Of a DNA stretch of 64,000 nucleotides, positions 9,045-17,859 are shown in pieces. Source of the DNA: Reinekea blandensis MED297 (GTDB lineage: Bacteria; Pseudomonadota; Gammaproteobacteria; Pseudomonadales; Natronospirillaceae); NCBI RefSeq assembly GCF_000153185.1, contig NZ_CH724150.1:431427-495426 (forward strand). The letters are read 5' to 3'. A program made the translations under genes and the position numbers. How positions within the stretch are numbered: the first letter of the stretch is position 1; the number at the start of each line of letters is the position of its first letter. The notes beneath the pieces are model-generated. The model was given only the letters and a program-made list of their open reading frames with translations. It was not told where the DNA came from and searched no databases.

Positions 9045-9425
9045 ATGACACCAATGCCCGATTCGCACACCACAGCCCCAGACACGAACTTAGTCAGAGC
9101 CTGTCTTGAAGCGGTAGCTCGAGACCAGACAACCATTGACTACAAAACCCTGGCTGAACGGCTGTCTTTCCGCTCACCCGGTATGATTCGGAAAACCACG
9201 ACATTGCTTGAAGCCATTCAGGAAGAAGATGCCTTACTCAAGCAACCTCAGCTGGCAGCGGTCGTGATTCAGAAAAGCGGCAAACCCTACCCTCGCCCGG
9301 GCTTTTTTCAAACACTGAAAGAGCTGGACCTGTATGCCGGCAAGGACGATGGTGCGGATGCACAGATGTGGCATCAGAACGAACTTGAAAAGGTCTATGC
9401 CACATATCGCCGGACAACCCGCTAA
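9045..9425 (+). CDS. Small conserved-looking protein of unknown function
   Basis: The 126-residue soluble protein has no signal peptide or membrane segment. Residues 15-70 look like a helical, possibly winged-helix fold (LVRACLEAVARD, YKTLAERLSF, GMIRKTTTLLEAI). The segment QPQLAAVVIQK then leads to PYPRPGFFQTLKEL. I do not recognise the family with certainty. AGGT lies 5 nt before the ATG, and a second ATG three codons later is possible. The gene is alone, divergent from the redox cluster and convergent with yihY. DNA binding is only a guess from the helical pattern. Confidence 0.6.
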   Translation: MTPMPDSHTTAPDTNLVRACLEAVARDQTTIDYKTLAERLSFRSPGMIRKTTTLLEAIQEEDALLKQPQLAAVVIQKSGKPYPRPGFFQTLKELDLYAGKDDGADAQMWHQNELEKVYATYRRTTR

Positions 9426-9447
9426 TCGAACGGAGCTCGACTGCATA

Positions 9448-10248
9448 TCATCTGTGTGTTAGCCAGCGCAGCATGACCGCCCCGTATAAAAAAATACTCC
9501 AGGCCATTTGGGTCCACAGAAGAAAAAGTGGTACCGCCGAGAAGACACCAAACACAATCGACCAGTTTGGCAAGGTGATATAAAGCCAGGCAAAACCAAA
9601 TTTCAAAAACAGAAAGAGAACTGTCACACCCAGTGAGACAGCAGCATTGTCCCGCCAGGTAATCATTCCACGGCTGGACAGGCGATATACAGCCATCAGC
9701 AGTAACCACATCACAGGAACCGACGTCAGGTTCACACCTGGTAACAGCGCCAGTAGCCCGGTTCCAAGCATAATCTGCAACAACAGCACCAACGTCATCG
9801 CGACAATCAGTGTCATCATCAAGGCGGGCATCACCCACAGATAGTGCAGCCAGCGCCGACGACCACGACCCTGTTCAATCTGAAAAACCCAATGCAGGGT
9901 CTTGTCGACTTTGTTCACCAGAAATATCAACGAACCAAATAATAAAATGGCGGAGTATCCCTGCAGACTGCTGACATCCTGAACCCATTCGTCCGCTCTG
10001 GAGCGCCAGCTCAGAGCTTGTTCAGGAATCAGATACGACAACAACACATCAAACTGCTCAATGAGTTGAGACTGAACGGAGGGAACCTGTGACAAAAACC
10101 AAAGCACACCGCTGACCAATGGCACCAACGCAAAAAGTGTGGTCAGCGTCAGCACCGACGCATGTTGACCTATGTGCGCACCCGCGACCAAGTCACTGCG
10201 CAGAAAATTGCGAACCTTTTCAACTATCCCATACAATAGCGTCTTCAC
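9448..10248 (-). CDS. yihY: YihY/BrkB family inner-membrane protein
   Basis: The 266-residue polytopic membrane protein has about six hydrophobic segments (around residues 33-52, 95-112, 130-165, 178-195, 205-225 and 235-258). It shows the family pattern HASVLTLTTLFALVPL near the N-terminus and TWRDNAAVSLGVTVLF later. It was once called ribonuclease BN, but that activity belongs to another protein and the role is not established. The start is GTG. It is divergent from arsC with only 27 bp between start codons, so the promoters must overlap. Confidence 0.88.
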   Translation of the reverse strand: MKTLLYGIVEKVRNFLRSDLVAGAHIGQHASVLTLTTLFALVPLVSGVLWFLSQVPSVQSQLIEQFDVLLSYLIPEQALSWRSRADEWVQDVSSLQGYSAILLFGSLIFLVNKVDKTLHWVFQIEQGRGRRRWLHYLWVMPALMMTLIVAMTLVLLLQIMLGTGLLALLPGVNLTSVPVMWLLLMAVYRLSSRGMITWRDNAAVSLGVTVLFLFLKFGFAWLYITLPNWSIVFGVFSAVPLFLLWTQMAWSIFLYGAVMLRWLTHR

Positions 10249-10275
10249 TCGTCAAATCTCATTCAGGACACAACC

Positions 10276-10620
10276 ATGGCCAACACCTTATACCACAACC
10301 CTCGTTGCTCAAAATCACGACAGGCAAAACAACTGCTTGAAGAAAAAGGCATTTCATTCGAGGTTCGAGAGTACCTGAAATCGCCATTAAGTGCCGGTGA
10401 GATCCAATCGTTGCTGTCACAGCTTGGTTTACCGGCACACAATCTTTTACGAACAAAAGAAGCAGAATATAAGGAACATCAACTGAGCAAAGACAGTTCA
10501 GAGTCCGACATCGTCGCCGCCATCGCTCAATCACCCAAGCTCCTGGAGCGACCAGTACTGGTCACTGACAAAGGCGCGCGTATCGGCCGTCCTACCGAAG
10601 CGTTACTGGAGATTCTCTGA
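10276..10620 (+). CDS. arsC: Glutaredoxin-dependent arsenate reductase (ArsC/YfgD type)
   Basis: The 114 residues have the ArsC thioredoxin-like fold with the catalytic loop HNPRCSKSR (Cys11) and the downstream SPKLLERPVLV and GARIGRP blocks that complete the oxyanion pocket. Cys11 is the only Cys, so an external glutaredoxin must supply reducing power. There is no arsenic efflux gene nearby; the neighbours are wrbA and DUF2069, an arrangement seen in pseudomonads. Its real role may therefore be housekeeping redox rather than arsenic resistance. AGGACACAACC precedes the ATG. Confidence 0.92.
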   Translation: MANTLYHNPRCSKSRQAKQLLEEKGISFEVREYLKSPLSAGEIQSLLSQLGLPAHNLLRTKEAEYKEHQLSKDSSESDIVAAIAQSPKLLERPVLVTDKGARIGRPTEALLEIL

Positions 10621-11232
10621 TTGCCGTACGTTCTGGTACTTTATTACAGTCGTTTTGGCAGCGTCGCTGCTTTGGCAGCAGAAATCGCACAGGGCATCGA
10701 TCAGGTTCCGGGCATCGAAGCCCGCGTCCGCACGGTACCATCAGTCTCACCGGACTTTGACCCGGACGCCACGGATATACCCGCCGATGGCCCTCTTTTT
10801 TGCACTGAAGACGACTTTGCCCTGACCAGCGCTATCGCATTAGGTTCGCCTGGTCGGTTTGGCAATATGGCCGCACCGTTAAAATACTTTCTGGAGCAAA
10901 CAACCGGTAGCTGGGTCAGTGGCCGACTGGTGGGCAAACCTGCAACGGTATTCACTTCAACTACCACGCCACATGGCGGGCAGGAGTCCACCCTCCTGTC
11001 CATGATCAATCCTCTGCTTCACCATGGCATGCTCATTACCGGGGTTCCATTTACCGAGCCTGGGCTGCACGAGACTATCGGTGGAGGTTCGCCTTATGGC
11101 GTTTCTCACATCGCCGGGGAGTCTCATAACGCTCTGCACCCTGAACTTAAAAACCTCGCCCGCCATCAGGGCGCTCGACTGGCGACCTACGCACTAAGGT
11201 TGATGAATGAAACAAAAACGCGTCAATATTAA
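10621..11232 (+). CDS. wrbA: WrbA-type flavodoxin, NAD(P)H:quinone oxidoreductase
   Basis: The 203 residues make a flavodoxin fold. YYSRFGSVAALA forms the FMN phosphate loop, GSPGRFGNMAAPLKYFL and FTSTTTPHGGQESTLL are the WrbA signature blocks, and SPYGVSHIAG follows. WrbA enzymes reduce quinones by two electrons and limit semiquinone formation. The TTG start directly follows the arsC stop, with GGAG about 10 nt upstream inside arsC, so translation is probably coupled. The 3' end overlaps the DUF2069 gene by 26 bp. Confidence 0.9.
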   Translation: MPYVLVLYYSRFGSVAALAAEIAQGIDQVPGIEARVRTVPSVSPDFDPDATDIPADGPLFCTEDDFALTSAIALGSPGRFGNMAAPLKYFLEQTTGSWVSGRLVGKPATVFTSTTTPHGGQESTLLSMINPLLHHGMLITGVPFTEPGLHETIGGGSPYGVSHIAGESHNALHPELKNLARHQGARLATYALRLMNETKTRQY

Positions 11233-11605
11233 CACTCGGCTGAAATGGCATTTTTTTCTGCTGATTATGGCCTGCATTTTAGGCACCTTCTTGTCCGGCC
11301 CGTCACCAGCAGGCACCGATCTCTCTTTACCTGAGTGGTTCGGAACCGGACTCATGATGTCATTAATTACGGTACTACCCCTGATGTTTTTTATCCCCAC
11401 TGTACTAAAGCCCACGCCCGGCAGTGTCAGTTGGTTGAGTTTTTTCTTATTGGCTTATCTGGTATTTGCGATATTGAAAATTTTTTCGCCGGGTGGTTTT
11501 TTCGGGGGCACGCTGATGACCCTGTTTAACCTCACCGCGTTCTTCTATGCCGTTGCCTGGCTGCGACCATTCAAAAAAGCCGCTAAAGAAAAACAAAAGT
11601 CATAA
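11207..11605 (+). CDS. DUF2069 integral membrane protein
   Basis: The 132-residue protein has four hydrophobic segments (about 15-31, 47-66, 74-92 and 97-118) and a basic tail (KKAAKEKQK). It matches DUF2069, a short membrane family usually encoded after wrbA in gammaproteobacteria. Function is unknown. The ATG lies inside the 3' end of wrbA, so it is translated from the same message. Its last bases overlap the end of the convergent GlxA-type regulator gene. Confidence 0.82.
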   Translation: MKQKRVNINTRLKWHFFLLIMACILGTFLSGPSPAGTDLSLPEWFGTGLMMSLITVLPLMFFIPTVLKPTPGSVSWLSFFLLAYLVFAILKIFSPGGFFGGTLMTLFNLTAFFYAVAWLRPFKKAAKEKQKS

Positions 11606-12577
11606 ATCGGAGAACAGCTTTTTACGAACCATCTGCCGGTACTCCCCGGCAGACATCCCGGTTGATTGCCGAAACACTCTCGCAAAATAAGCCACACCAG
11701 TGAAGCCGCACGAAGATGCAATTTCAGTCACGCTCAAGTTGGTTTCGCGCAACAAAGCTCGTGCTTCTTCGAGCCTCACTTTCTGCACATACTGCATTGG
11801 CGACTCTTTGGTCGCTTCACTAAACCGACGTCGGATCTGCCGCTCCGACTGACCTGCCACGGCTGCAAGCTGTGCAAGACTGATGGGTTCATTCAGGTGT
11901 GACCGAACCCAACTCTGGACCAGACTGACAATTTCATCGTCATGAACAGCCCCGCCAGGCTCATAAAACGGTGTACTGAAATCTCGTTTGATTTCATGCA
12001 TAAACTGACGTTCAACCAGTGCCAACGCCTCTTCACCGAACTCCCGCTCGATGAAGTACAGCACCAGATCGGTTTGCGCATTAATAGAACCGGCGCAATA
12101 AATGCCGTCTTCATGTGTGATGAAATGCTCTGTCTGAAAATTAACCGAAGAAAATCGCTGGCGGAACCGCTCCAGGTAATACCAATGCGTTGTCGCGACC
12201 CGTCCATCCAGTAGTCCCGCTTCGGCAACCATGCCGACACCGGACCCGGTAGCCACCAGACGACTGCCCTGCTGGTATTGAGCTCTCAACCAGTTTTGAG
12301 CTTGCCGCTGTCTTGTGAACGACTGCCAGGGAGAGCCCCACATCGGCGGACAGAAGACAAAGTCGACATCCAACGGCTTTGCAAAATCGGACTGTGCAAC
12401 CAGCTCGATTCCCGCTGTCAGTGACACCGGGCCGATGCGCTCGGCAACAAAATAAACCTGAACGCCCTGACCGGCGAGATGGCCAACCGCTTGATCAGCC
12501 GCGTGAAACATTTCGACGGGGATCGACACCCCGGTTGTCAGAATTTGAGGGTACAGTAAAAAAGCCAGCTTCATCAC
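11600..12577 (-). CDS. GlxA-type transcriptional regulator (DJ-1/PfpI + AraC HTH)
   Basis: The 325 residues comprise an N-terminal amidotransferase-like DJ-1/PfpI domain (about 1-175; FLLYPQILTTGVSIPVEMF, FVFCPPMWG, ATGSGVGMVAEAGLL) and a C-terminal AraC double helix-turn-helix (about 225-320; SLAQLAAVAGQSERQIRRRF, SVTEIASSCGFTGVAYFARV). Such proteins usually activate a neighbouring catabolic or stress gene. It is divergent from fabY with about 108 bp between starts. A 21-bp-spaced direct repeat there is a likely binding site. GTG at the given position or ATG one codon later may be the start. Confidence 0.9.
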   Translation of the reverse strand: MMKLAFLLYPQILTTGVSIPVEMFHAADQAVGHLAGQGVQVYFVAERIGPVSLTAGIELVAQSDFAKPLDVDFVFCPPMWGSPWQSFTRQRQAQNWLRAQYQQGSRLVATGSGVGMVAEAGLLDGRVATTHWYYLERFRQRFSSVNFQTEHFITHEDGIYCAGSINAQTDLVLYFIEREFGEEALALVERQFMHEIKRDFSTPFYEPGGAVHDDEIVSLVQSWVRSHLNEPISLAQLAAVAGQSERQIRRRFSEATKESPMQYVQKVRLEEARALLRETNLSVTEIASSCGFTGVAYFARVFRQSTGMSAGEYRQMVRKKLFSDL

Positions 12578-12590
12578 AGCAACACAGAAA

Positions 12591-12621
12591 TATCCGAATA
12601 AGACAAAATTTTGTCCGAATA
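12591..12621. promoter_or_regulatory. Candidate AraC-type operator between the glxA-like gene and fabY
   Basis: TCCGAATA occurs at 12593 and again at 12614, exactly 21 bp apart in the same orientation. This is two helical turns, the spacing used by AraC-family dimers. Between and overlapping them is the perfect 14-bp palindrome GACAAAATTTTGTC (12602-12615). The site lies just upstream of the regulator gene and about 70 bp before the fabY start. Confidence 0.55.
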
Positions 12622-12685
12622 GTTATAACACCAACCTCAGTAAACGCCTATATTGCCCGCAAATCAAACTTTATTGAGCAGACAA

Positions 12686-14524
12686 ATGAAAAAGTTACCG
12701 GTAATTGTCGGCTTTGGCGGTATTAATGCCGCCGGACGTACCTCCATGCACCACGGCCATAAACGCATGGTTCATGAAGCCCTGTCGGCAGAACAGCTAA
12801 AAGATACCTGGCAAGACCTCTCTACAATAATGGGACTCGACCTCGCTTCACCACAACGGGATCAGGATCTGCTCAACGGGACGCTGGTACGCAGAATTGA
12901 AGAAAGCCACTACCCGTGCGACGCCGTTCCAACCGGAAAAAAAGCACAGCTGCTGCTCGACAACCCCATCGAGTTCGTTATCAAGAAAAACCAACTGCCG
13001 GAAACGATCCCGGCGCACTGGGATGTACGTGATCGCGATACGAAAACGGTCTCAGTTACCGTCCCCGATGGCCTCGATACAATATTACCAGACGCTTATC
13101 AGAGCCGTGTTTGCTCCGCCGGACAACTGCCAACAGGCTTCAATCCGGCCGATTACTACAATGCTGCGCATCACCCCCGCGGCCTGCAAATGGCGGTCTA
13201 TGGTGCCTCCGATGCCATTCGTTCTGTTGGCATCCCATGGCAAACCATTCTTGAAAAAGTCTCGCCCGACGCGGTGTCGGTTTATGCCGGATCGGCCATC
13301 AGTCAAATGGATCAATACGGATTACAAGGCCTGTATCAGGCAGGCTACAACGGCAAACGCACCACCTCAAAAATGATGCCGTTAACGCTGCCTGAAATGG
13401 CAGCGGACTTTATCAACAGCTATATGATCAACAGCGTGGGAAACACCGGGTCTAATGCCGGTGCCTGTGCAACCTTCCTCTACAATCTGCGTCAGGGCCT
13501 GATTGATATACAATCCGGACAATGCCGGGTGGCCATTGTAGGGAATGCCGAGGCACCCGTCGTTCCGGAAATCATGGAAGGCTTCCGCATCATGGGTGCA
13601 TTGGCCGAAGATGAGCAGCTGAAAGCCTTGGATGGTTCTGACACCGCTGATAATCGTCGAGCCTGTCGTCCGTTCTCAGCCAATGCCGGTTTCACCATGG
13701 CTGAATCGGCTCAGTTTATGGTGTTAATGGATGACGAACTGGCACTGGAACTCGGTGCGACGGTGTTTGGTTCCGTCGCTGACGTTTTCGTCAATGCGGA
13801 TGCCAATAAAAAATCCATATCCGGACCCGGCGTCGGCAACTACATCACGATGGCCAAAGCCACGTCCCTGGCTAAAGGCATTCTCGGTAACGACCTGCCA
13901 CGCTCTTTTGTTATGGCCCATGGCACCGGCACTCCGCAGAATCGGGTCACCGAGTCTCACATCATGAACGAGGTGGCGAAAACCTTCGGGATCGAAAACT
14001 GGGCGGTCTCAGCCATCAAGTCTTACGTCGGTCATTCGCTGGGACCGGCAGCAGCCGACCAGATCAGTGCCGCGCTCGGCGTCTGGAACACGGGCCTGGT
14101 ACCAGGCATCAAAACCATCGACCACATTGCTGAAGACGTTCATCAAAGCAACCTGAACATTCTTATGGACCATCACGCGGTGGGAGACAACGGCGAACAG
14201 ATGCTGGCGTCGGTTATTAACTCGAAGGGTTTTGGTGGTAACAACGCCAGCGCTTTGATTTTGTCGCCGGCAAAAACGTTGGAGCTGATGTCCCAGCGTC
14301 ACGGCAAGAATAACCTCACCCAGTATCGCCACCGCAACGAGGCCATCTTGGATGCTCAGGCTGAGTTTGATCGCGACACCCGGGAAAACGGTTTGTCAGT
14401 CATGTACGCATTTGGGGAATCGGTCATGACCGATAGTGATGTTCAACTCAGTGAAGACGCCATTGAACTGAGAGACTTCAAACGACGCATCAACTTGCCG
14501 AGTGGCAATCCTTTTATCGATTAA
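12686..14524 (+). CDS. fabY: Beta-ketoacyl-ACP synthase FabY
   Basis: The 612-residue condensing enzyme has the KAS I/II-type Cys-His-His triad: Cys261 in GSNAGACATF, His412 in MAHGTGTPQN and His450 in KSYVGHSLG. The start MKKLPVIVGFGGINAAGR resembles FabY of Pseudomonas aeruginosa, which begins fatty acid synthesis from acetyl-CoA and malonyl-ACP in place of FabH. The length, well above the roughly 410 of FabB/FabF, also fits FabY. A start 11 codons earlier is open, but the family alignment favours this ATG. It is monocistronic and faces a GlxA-type regulator. Confidence 0.87.
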   Translation: MKKLPVIVGFGGINAAGRTSMHHGHKRMVHEALSAEQLKDTWQDLSTIMGLDLASPQRDQDLLNGTLVRRIEESHYPCDAVPTGKKAQLLLDNPIEFVIKKNQLPETIPAHWDVRDRDTKTVSVTVPDGLDTILPDAYQSRVCSAGQLPTGFNPADYYNAAHHPRGLQMAVYGASDAIRSVGIPWQTILEKVSPDAVSVYAGSAISQMDQYGLQGLYQAGYNGKRTTSKMMPLTLPEMAADFINSYMINSVGNTGSNAGACATFLYNLRQGLIDIQSGQCRVAIVGNAEAPVVPEIMEGFRIMGALAEDEQLKALDGSDTADNRRACRPFSANAGFTMAESAQFMVLMDDELALELGATVFGSVADVFVNADANKKSISGPGVGNYITMAKATSLAKGILGNDLPRSFVMAHGTGTPQNRVTESHIMNEVAKTFGIENWAVSAIKSYVGHSLGPAAADQISAALGVWNTGLVPGIKTIDHIAEDVHQSNLNILMDHHAVGDNGEQMLASVINSKGFGGNNASALILSPAKTLELMSQRHGKNNLTQYRHRNEAILDAQAEFDRDTRENGLSVMYAFGESVMTDSDVQLSEDAIELRDFKRRINLPSGNPFID

Positions 14525-14532
14525 CCGACATT

Positions 14533-14559
14533 TGAGCAACTGTTCATAACGGTTGCTCA
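14533..14559. terminator. Hairpin between convergent fabY and hda
   Basis: TGAGCAAC and GTTGCTCA form an 8-bp stem with an 11-nt loop, without a clear T-run on either side. Its position between converging gene ends suggests a weak two-way terminator or an mRNA-end stabiliser. Confidence 0.4.
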
Positions 14560-14569
14560 CGCGCCCGAC

Positions 14570-15277
14570 TTAAAGCCCCAGCACCTGCTTTAAAAACGGA
14601 ATGGTGATCTTACGTTTTTCAGCCAGTGATGCAGAATCGAGGCGGTCAAAGGTGGTCACCAGCTCTTTCATGTTCTGGTTATGCCGGGTAATGAGAAACT
14701 CAGCGACATCGCGCCCGATGACCAATCCACGACGACGTCCCTTCCATATCACCCAGGTGACCCGCTCTTCATCAGTCATCGGCAGTAAGCTGATGGTCAA
14801 ACCTGAACTGAGCCGGGACTTTAGATCTGCCAACGTCAAAGGCAACTGTAAAGGGCTGCAACGAGCACCAACCATCAGATGACGACCGCTGTCACGCATC
14901 CGGTTGTAAAAATGAAATACGGCTTCCTGCCAGTGTGCATCGGCAGCAATCAGGTCGATATCGTCCAGCGCTACGGCATGCAACTGGTCTAAGCCTTCCA
15001 GCGCTTCCGGGCCGTACTCAAGACATTCCGACAGCGGTAAATAAACCGCATCAAACCCTTGGACCTGCAAGTCATGAATCGAGGCCTGCAGCAAATGACT
15101 GACACCAACGCCCTTAGCGCCCCAGAGATAAATCAGATGATCCGTGAGGTTCGCCAGTGACTGGCGCAACGTGCCAATGGCAATAGCATTCTGTCCGGGC
15201 AAATAATCTTCAAAGACAGCGTCTTCGGCAAAGCTGACGTGGAGCGGTAACTGAGGACTGATGTGATTGTGGCTCAA
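14570..15277 (-). CDS. hda: DnaA regulatory inactivator Hda
   Basis: The 235-residue AAA+ protein is homologous to DnaA domain III. Hda binds the DNA-loaded beta clamp and triggers ATP hydrolysis by DnaA. The N-terminal QLPLHV fits the clamp-binding motif. The Walker A region reads GAKGVGVSH, lacking the usual Lys as in other Hda proteins, and VALDDID is Walker B. The start is TTG, sharing TTGA with the stop of the upstream AI-2E gene, and GGAG lies 8 nt before it, so translation is coupled. The hda–AI-2E pair is conserved in pseudomonads. Confidence 0.93.
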   Translation of the reverse strand: MSHNHISPQLPLHVSFAEDAVFEDYLPGQNAIAIGTLRQSLANLTDHLIYLWGAKGVGVSHLLQASIHDLQVQGFDAVYLPLSECLEYGPEALEGLDQLHAVALDDIDLIAADAHWQEAVFHFYNRMRDSGRHLMVGARCSPLQLPLTLADLKSRLSSGLTISLLPMTDEERVTWVIWKGRRRGLVIGRDVAEFLITRHNQNMKELVTTFDRLDSASLAEKRKITIPFLKQVLGL

Positions 15278-16449
15278 CGATCTTTCTCCGCATCATCTGT
15301 ACCTGGCTCGGACGGTTGCTTGTCCACCGTATTATCATCGCTCTCAGCGTAAACATCCTGAGCGGTGTAATCCTCGCCTTCGGTTTGTTCCTGAGGATCG
15401 GAGCCGTACAGTGAAGACAGTCGGTAGTTCGAATGCACCTGACGCAGCAGTACCATAATGACGGCCGCTGCCGGCAGCGCTAACAGAATGCCAACAAAAC
15501 CGAACAGCTGGCCACCGGCCAAGACGGCAAAGATCACCGCCACCGGATGCAGACCAATACGATCACCGACTAACTTCGGGGTCAGAACCGTTCCTTCCAA
15601 CGTTTGTCCGACACCAAATACGACCAACACCAAGACCAGATGCAGCAGATCGCCAAACTGGAACCAAGCCGCAAACAACCCTGCACCGATACCAATGATG
15701 GCGCCTAAGTACGGAACAATCGACGCCAGACCCGCGAGCATGCCAACCAGTAGTCCCAGGTCTAGGCCTATTGCCATTAAACCAATGGAATAAATAATTC
15801 CTTGCGCCAACATGACCAATAACTGGCCACGGAAAAATGCGCCTAAGGTTTCGTGACATTGCTGAGCCAGTGAACTGACATTGGCAATGTAATATCTCGG
15901 AATCAAAGCACCCACGCGCTCAACCAGGAGATCCCAATCACGCAGCAGATAGAAAGTCACCACGGGAATCAACACCAGGTTACCAATGAAAGACACCATC
16001 GCCAGACCGGACTGCGTAAGGTTTGCCAGTACCGAGCGGACAACATTGCCGGTCGCGCCCCAGTCGAGTTTCGCACTGAGCCATGCCCAATCGAACTCAT
16101 AGAGGTCAATATCAAACCGTTGCTCCAGATAGGGGGTGGCTTCATTCTTAATCCAGGCAACGCCCTGAGGGACGAGCTTGATTAAATCGTCAATCTGCTG
16201 AATTAATGCCGGTATAACCAACAAGGCTGCCAACGCAAATATCAAGGCCAGCACCAGAAAGGTAACCACGACGCCCTGAGTTCGGCTCAGCTTCCATTCT
16301 TCCAGCTTATCGACCAGCGGATCACCGAGATAGGCTAAGAGCAACGCCGTCAAAAAGGGGCTGAGAATGGGTGACAGCAATGTGATCAGCCAAAACAGCA
16401 ACACCAGGCTCGCCAACACAAGCCATTTCTGAGAATCCGTAATCTGCAC
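15274..16449 (-). CDS. perM: AI-2E/PerM family transporter
   Basis: The 391-residue inner-membrane protein has about eight hydrophobic segments and the family blocks LLAYLGDPLVDKLEEW and VPYLGAIIGIGAG. The acidic hydrophilic tail (about 345-391) is rich in Asp, Glu and Gln. The family holds exporters or channels of varied substrates; the AI-2E name does not prove autoinducer transport. The GTG start has AAGGA 7 nt upstream. It overlaps hda by four bases and follows the DUF2066 gene by 19 bp, forming a three-gene operon. Confidence 0.9.
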   Translation of the reverse strand: MQITDSQKWLVLASLVLLFWLITLLSPILSPFLTALLLAYLGDPLVDKLEEWKLSRTQGVVVTFLVLALIFALAALLVIPALIQQIDDLIKLVPQGVAWIKNEATPYLEQRFDIDLYEFDWAWLSAKLDWGATGNVVRSVLANLTQSGLAMVSFIGNLVLIPVVTFYLLRDWDLLVERVGALIPRYYIANVSSLAQQCHETLGAFFRGQLLVMLAQGIIYSIGLMAIGLDLGLLVGMLAGLASIVPYLGAIIGIGAGLFAAWFQFGDLLHLVLVLVVFGVGQTLEGTVLTPKLVGDRIGLHPVAVIFAVLAGGQLFGFVGILLALPAAAVIMVLLRQVHSNYRLSSLYGSDPQEQTEGEDYTAQDVYAESDDNTVDKQPSEPGTDDAEKDR

Positions 16450-16468
16450 AACTTAGTCCTTGTGGTTA

Positions 16469-17575
16469 TCAGTTACTCTGCCAGCGATACACCAGCCGAT
16501 TATCCAATTGCGCATTCAAGGTGGTTTCAGTCACCGGCAGCAGGCGATCATCCAGGGCCAGGACGTCAATTAACTGCGAACGATCACCGCTGACTTCGAC
16601 CAGAAACTCAACACCGTCTTCGCTGAAACGACTCAGGGTTGCCCGGGTAATCAGGTTAATTGACTTGAGATAGTTTTCGACCGCTGCGAAATCATCGAGC
16701 TTTTCAACCCCAAGAACATTGACCGAGAGATTGCCAATCATCGTGGGGTCCAGCATCAAGGCATATTGTTCGGACAAACGTTGCGCTACCAGATCAATGC
16801 CCTGAGCGACAACAGAACTCACTGAACCCGATACGGTTGGCAGGCGCAGACGTTCCCCTTTAAATAACAGTAACCAGTCTGCCTGCACGTCATTGCCCGC
16901 CGCGGGTACAATACGACCGGCGAGTATGGCGTCGTGCTCGTAGCGCTCTGACGCGGTTTCGATGTCCCGCGAAAACAAGCCATACAACTCAGAAAACGAC
17001 AAATTCAATGTATCCGTCAAATCCCCGATCGGCAGGACCACCGGAATCCCACGTTCAGTTGCCGATGCCAACAGCGCCTGAGAAACCTCCGTTCCTTCAG
17101 CGTCGGTCAGAATATGTTCCTGGCCATCCAACCTGTCGGCAAGCCAGACCAGAACATCGGGACGACGTTGACCCCAAACCGGAAGCCGGTTCTGCACCAG
17201 TAAGGTGTCGACGGCATTTTTATCAAACTGGAGCACCATTTCTTTAGTCGGCACCTGTTCACCAAGCACATTGGTGAAAAACTGATCACTGACATCAAAA
17301 CGAAAGGTTGCAATATAGTCGGCGCCCTGGGTCAGTGCTTCCTGAATGGCTTCGTTGTCCAGCGACTGCTGCAAGCCCGTAACACGAACAATCAGCCGGG
17401 AAAACGCTTCCGCAATGGCCTCATTCTGCTCTTGACGATCAGCGTTCTGACTGACCACCACCGATTCCTGATAAAGATCGAGATCTGTGGCGGCATTCGC
17501 CCCGCCCACGGCCACTCCTGCCATGACCGCGACTACCGCAATAACGTTTTTAAAACTTCTCCAAATGCCCACCAA
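16469..17575 (-). CDS. DUF2066 secreted protein
   Basis: The frame is open for 434 codons, but the first 66 lack family character and run into the purM promoter region. The TTG at residue 67 has AAGGA 8 nt upstream and opens a clean signal peptide (VIAVVAVMAGVAVGGANA). The mature protein shows the DUF2066 pattern: NEAIAEAFSRLIVRVTG, then a middle region with LPVWGQRRPDVLVWLA. Function is unknown. The gene is conserved head-to-head with purM in gammaproteobacteria. The start remains uncertain; a GTG two codons earlier or one codon later would also be acceptable. Confidence 0.82.
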   Translation of the reverse strand: MVGIWRSFKNVIAVVAVMAGVAVGGANAATDLDLYQESVVVSQNADRQEQNEAIAEAFSRLIVRVTGLQQSLDNEAIQEALTQGADYIATFRFDVSDQFFTNVLGEQVPTKEMVLQFDKNAVDTLLVQNRLPVWGQRRPDVLVWLADRLDGQEHILTDAEGTEVSQALLASATERGIPVVLPIGDLTDTLNLSFSELYGLFSRDIETASERYEHDAILAGRIVPAAGNDVQADWLLLFKGERLRLPTVSGSVSSVVAQGIDLVAQRLSEQYALMLDPTMIGNLSVNVLGVEKLDDFAAVENYLKSINLITRATLSRFSEDGVEFLVEVSGDRSQLIDVLALDDRLLPVTETTLNAQLDNRLVYRWQSN

Positions 17576-17688
17576 CGTCACCGTCCTTATCCTGAAATGA
17601 CTGACAAAACAGGCGCTATTGTGACAGAGCATCCAAAAAAAAACAGGCTGTCCCGCCCAATATCGGGCATTGTTAACACTTAATTTGC

Positions 17689-17702
17689 ATTGTGCGCACA
17701 AT
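17689..17702. promoter_or_regulatory. Perfect palindrome in the DUF2066/purM divergent promoter region
   Basis: ATTGTGCGCACAAT is a 14-bp perfect palindrome between the two divergent genes. It does not match the PurR box consensus (ACGCAAACGTTTGCGT). It may be an operator of another regulator. Confidence 0.4.
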
Positions 17703-17859
17703 ACAGCAAAGCGAACCCCACCGGTCGCCGGGTCAGTAACAACTTGTTGAATAAAAAAACGAAAACTGACCAAATGGACATGCTGATCTGCCTCTGTGAC
17801 CCTGATACAATGCGCCCGCCTGACGGACAGGCCCTGTATTGATTCTTCTGGAGCCCTAG

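Noticed and set aside
10276-10620. Arsenic resistance operon
   Set aside because: arsC is present, but no arsB, acr3 or arsR is nearby; wrbA and DUF2069 are the partners.
17576-17773. 66-residue N-terminal extension of the DUF2066 protein
   Set aside because: It removes the signal peptide from the N-terminus and covers the purM promoter region; a better start has a good Shine-Dalgarno.
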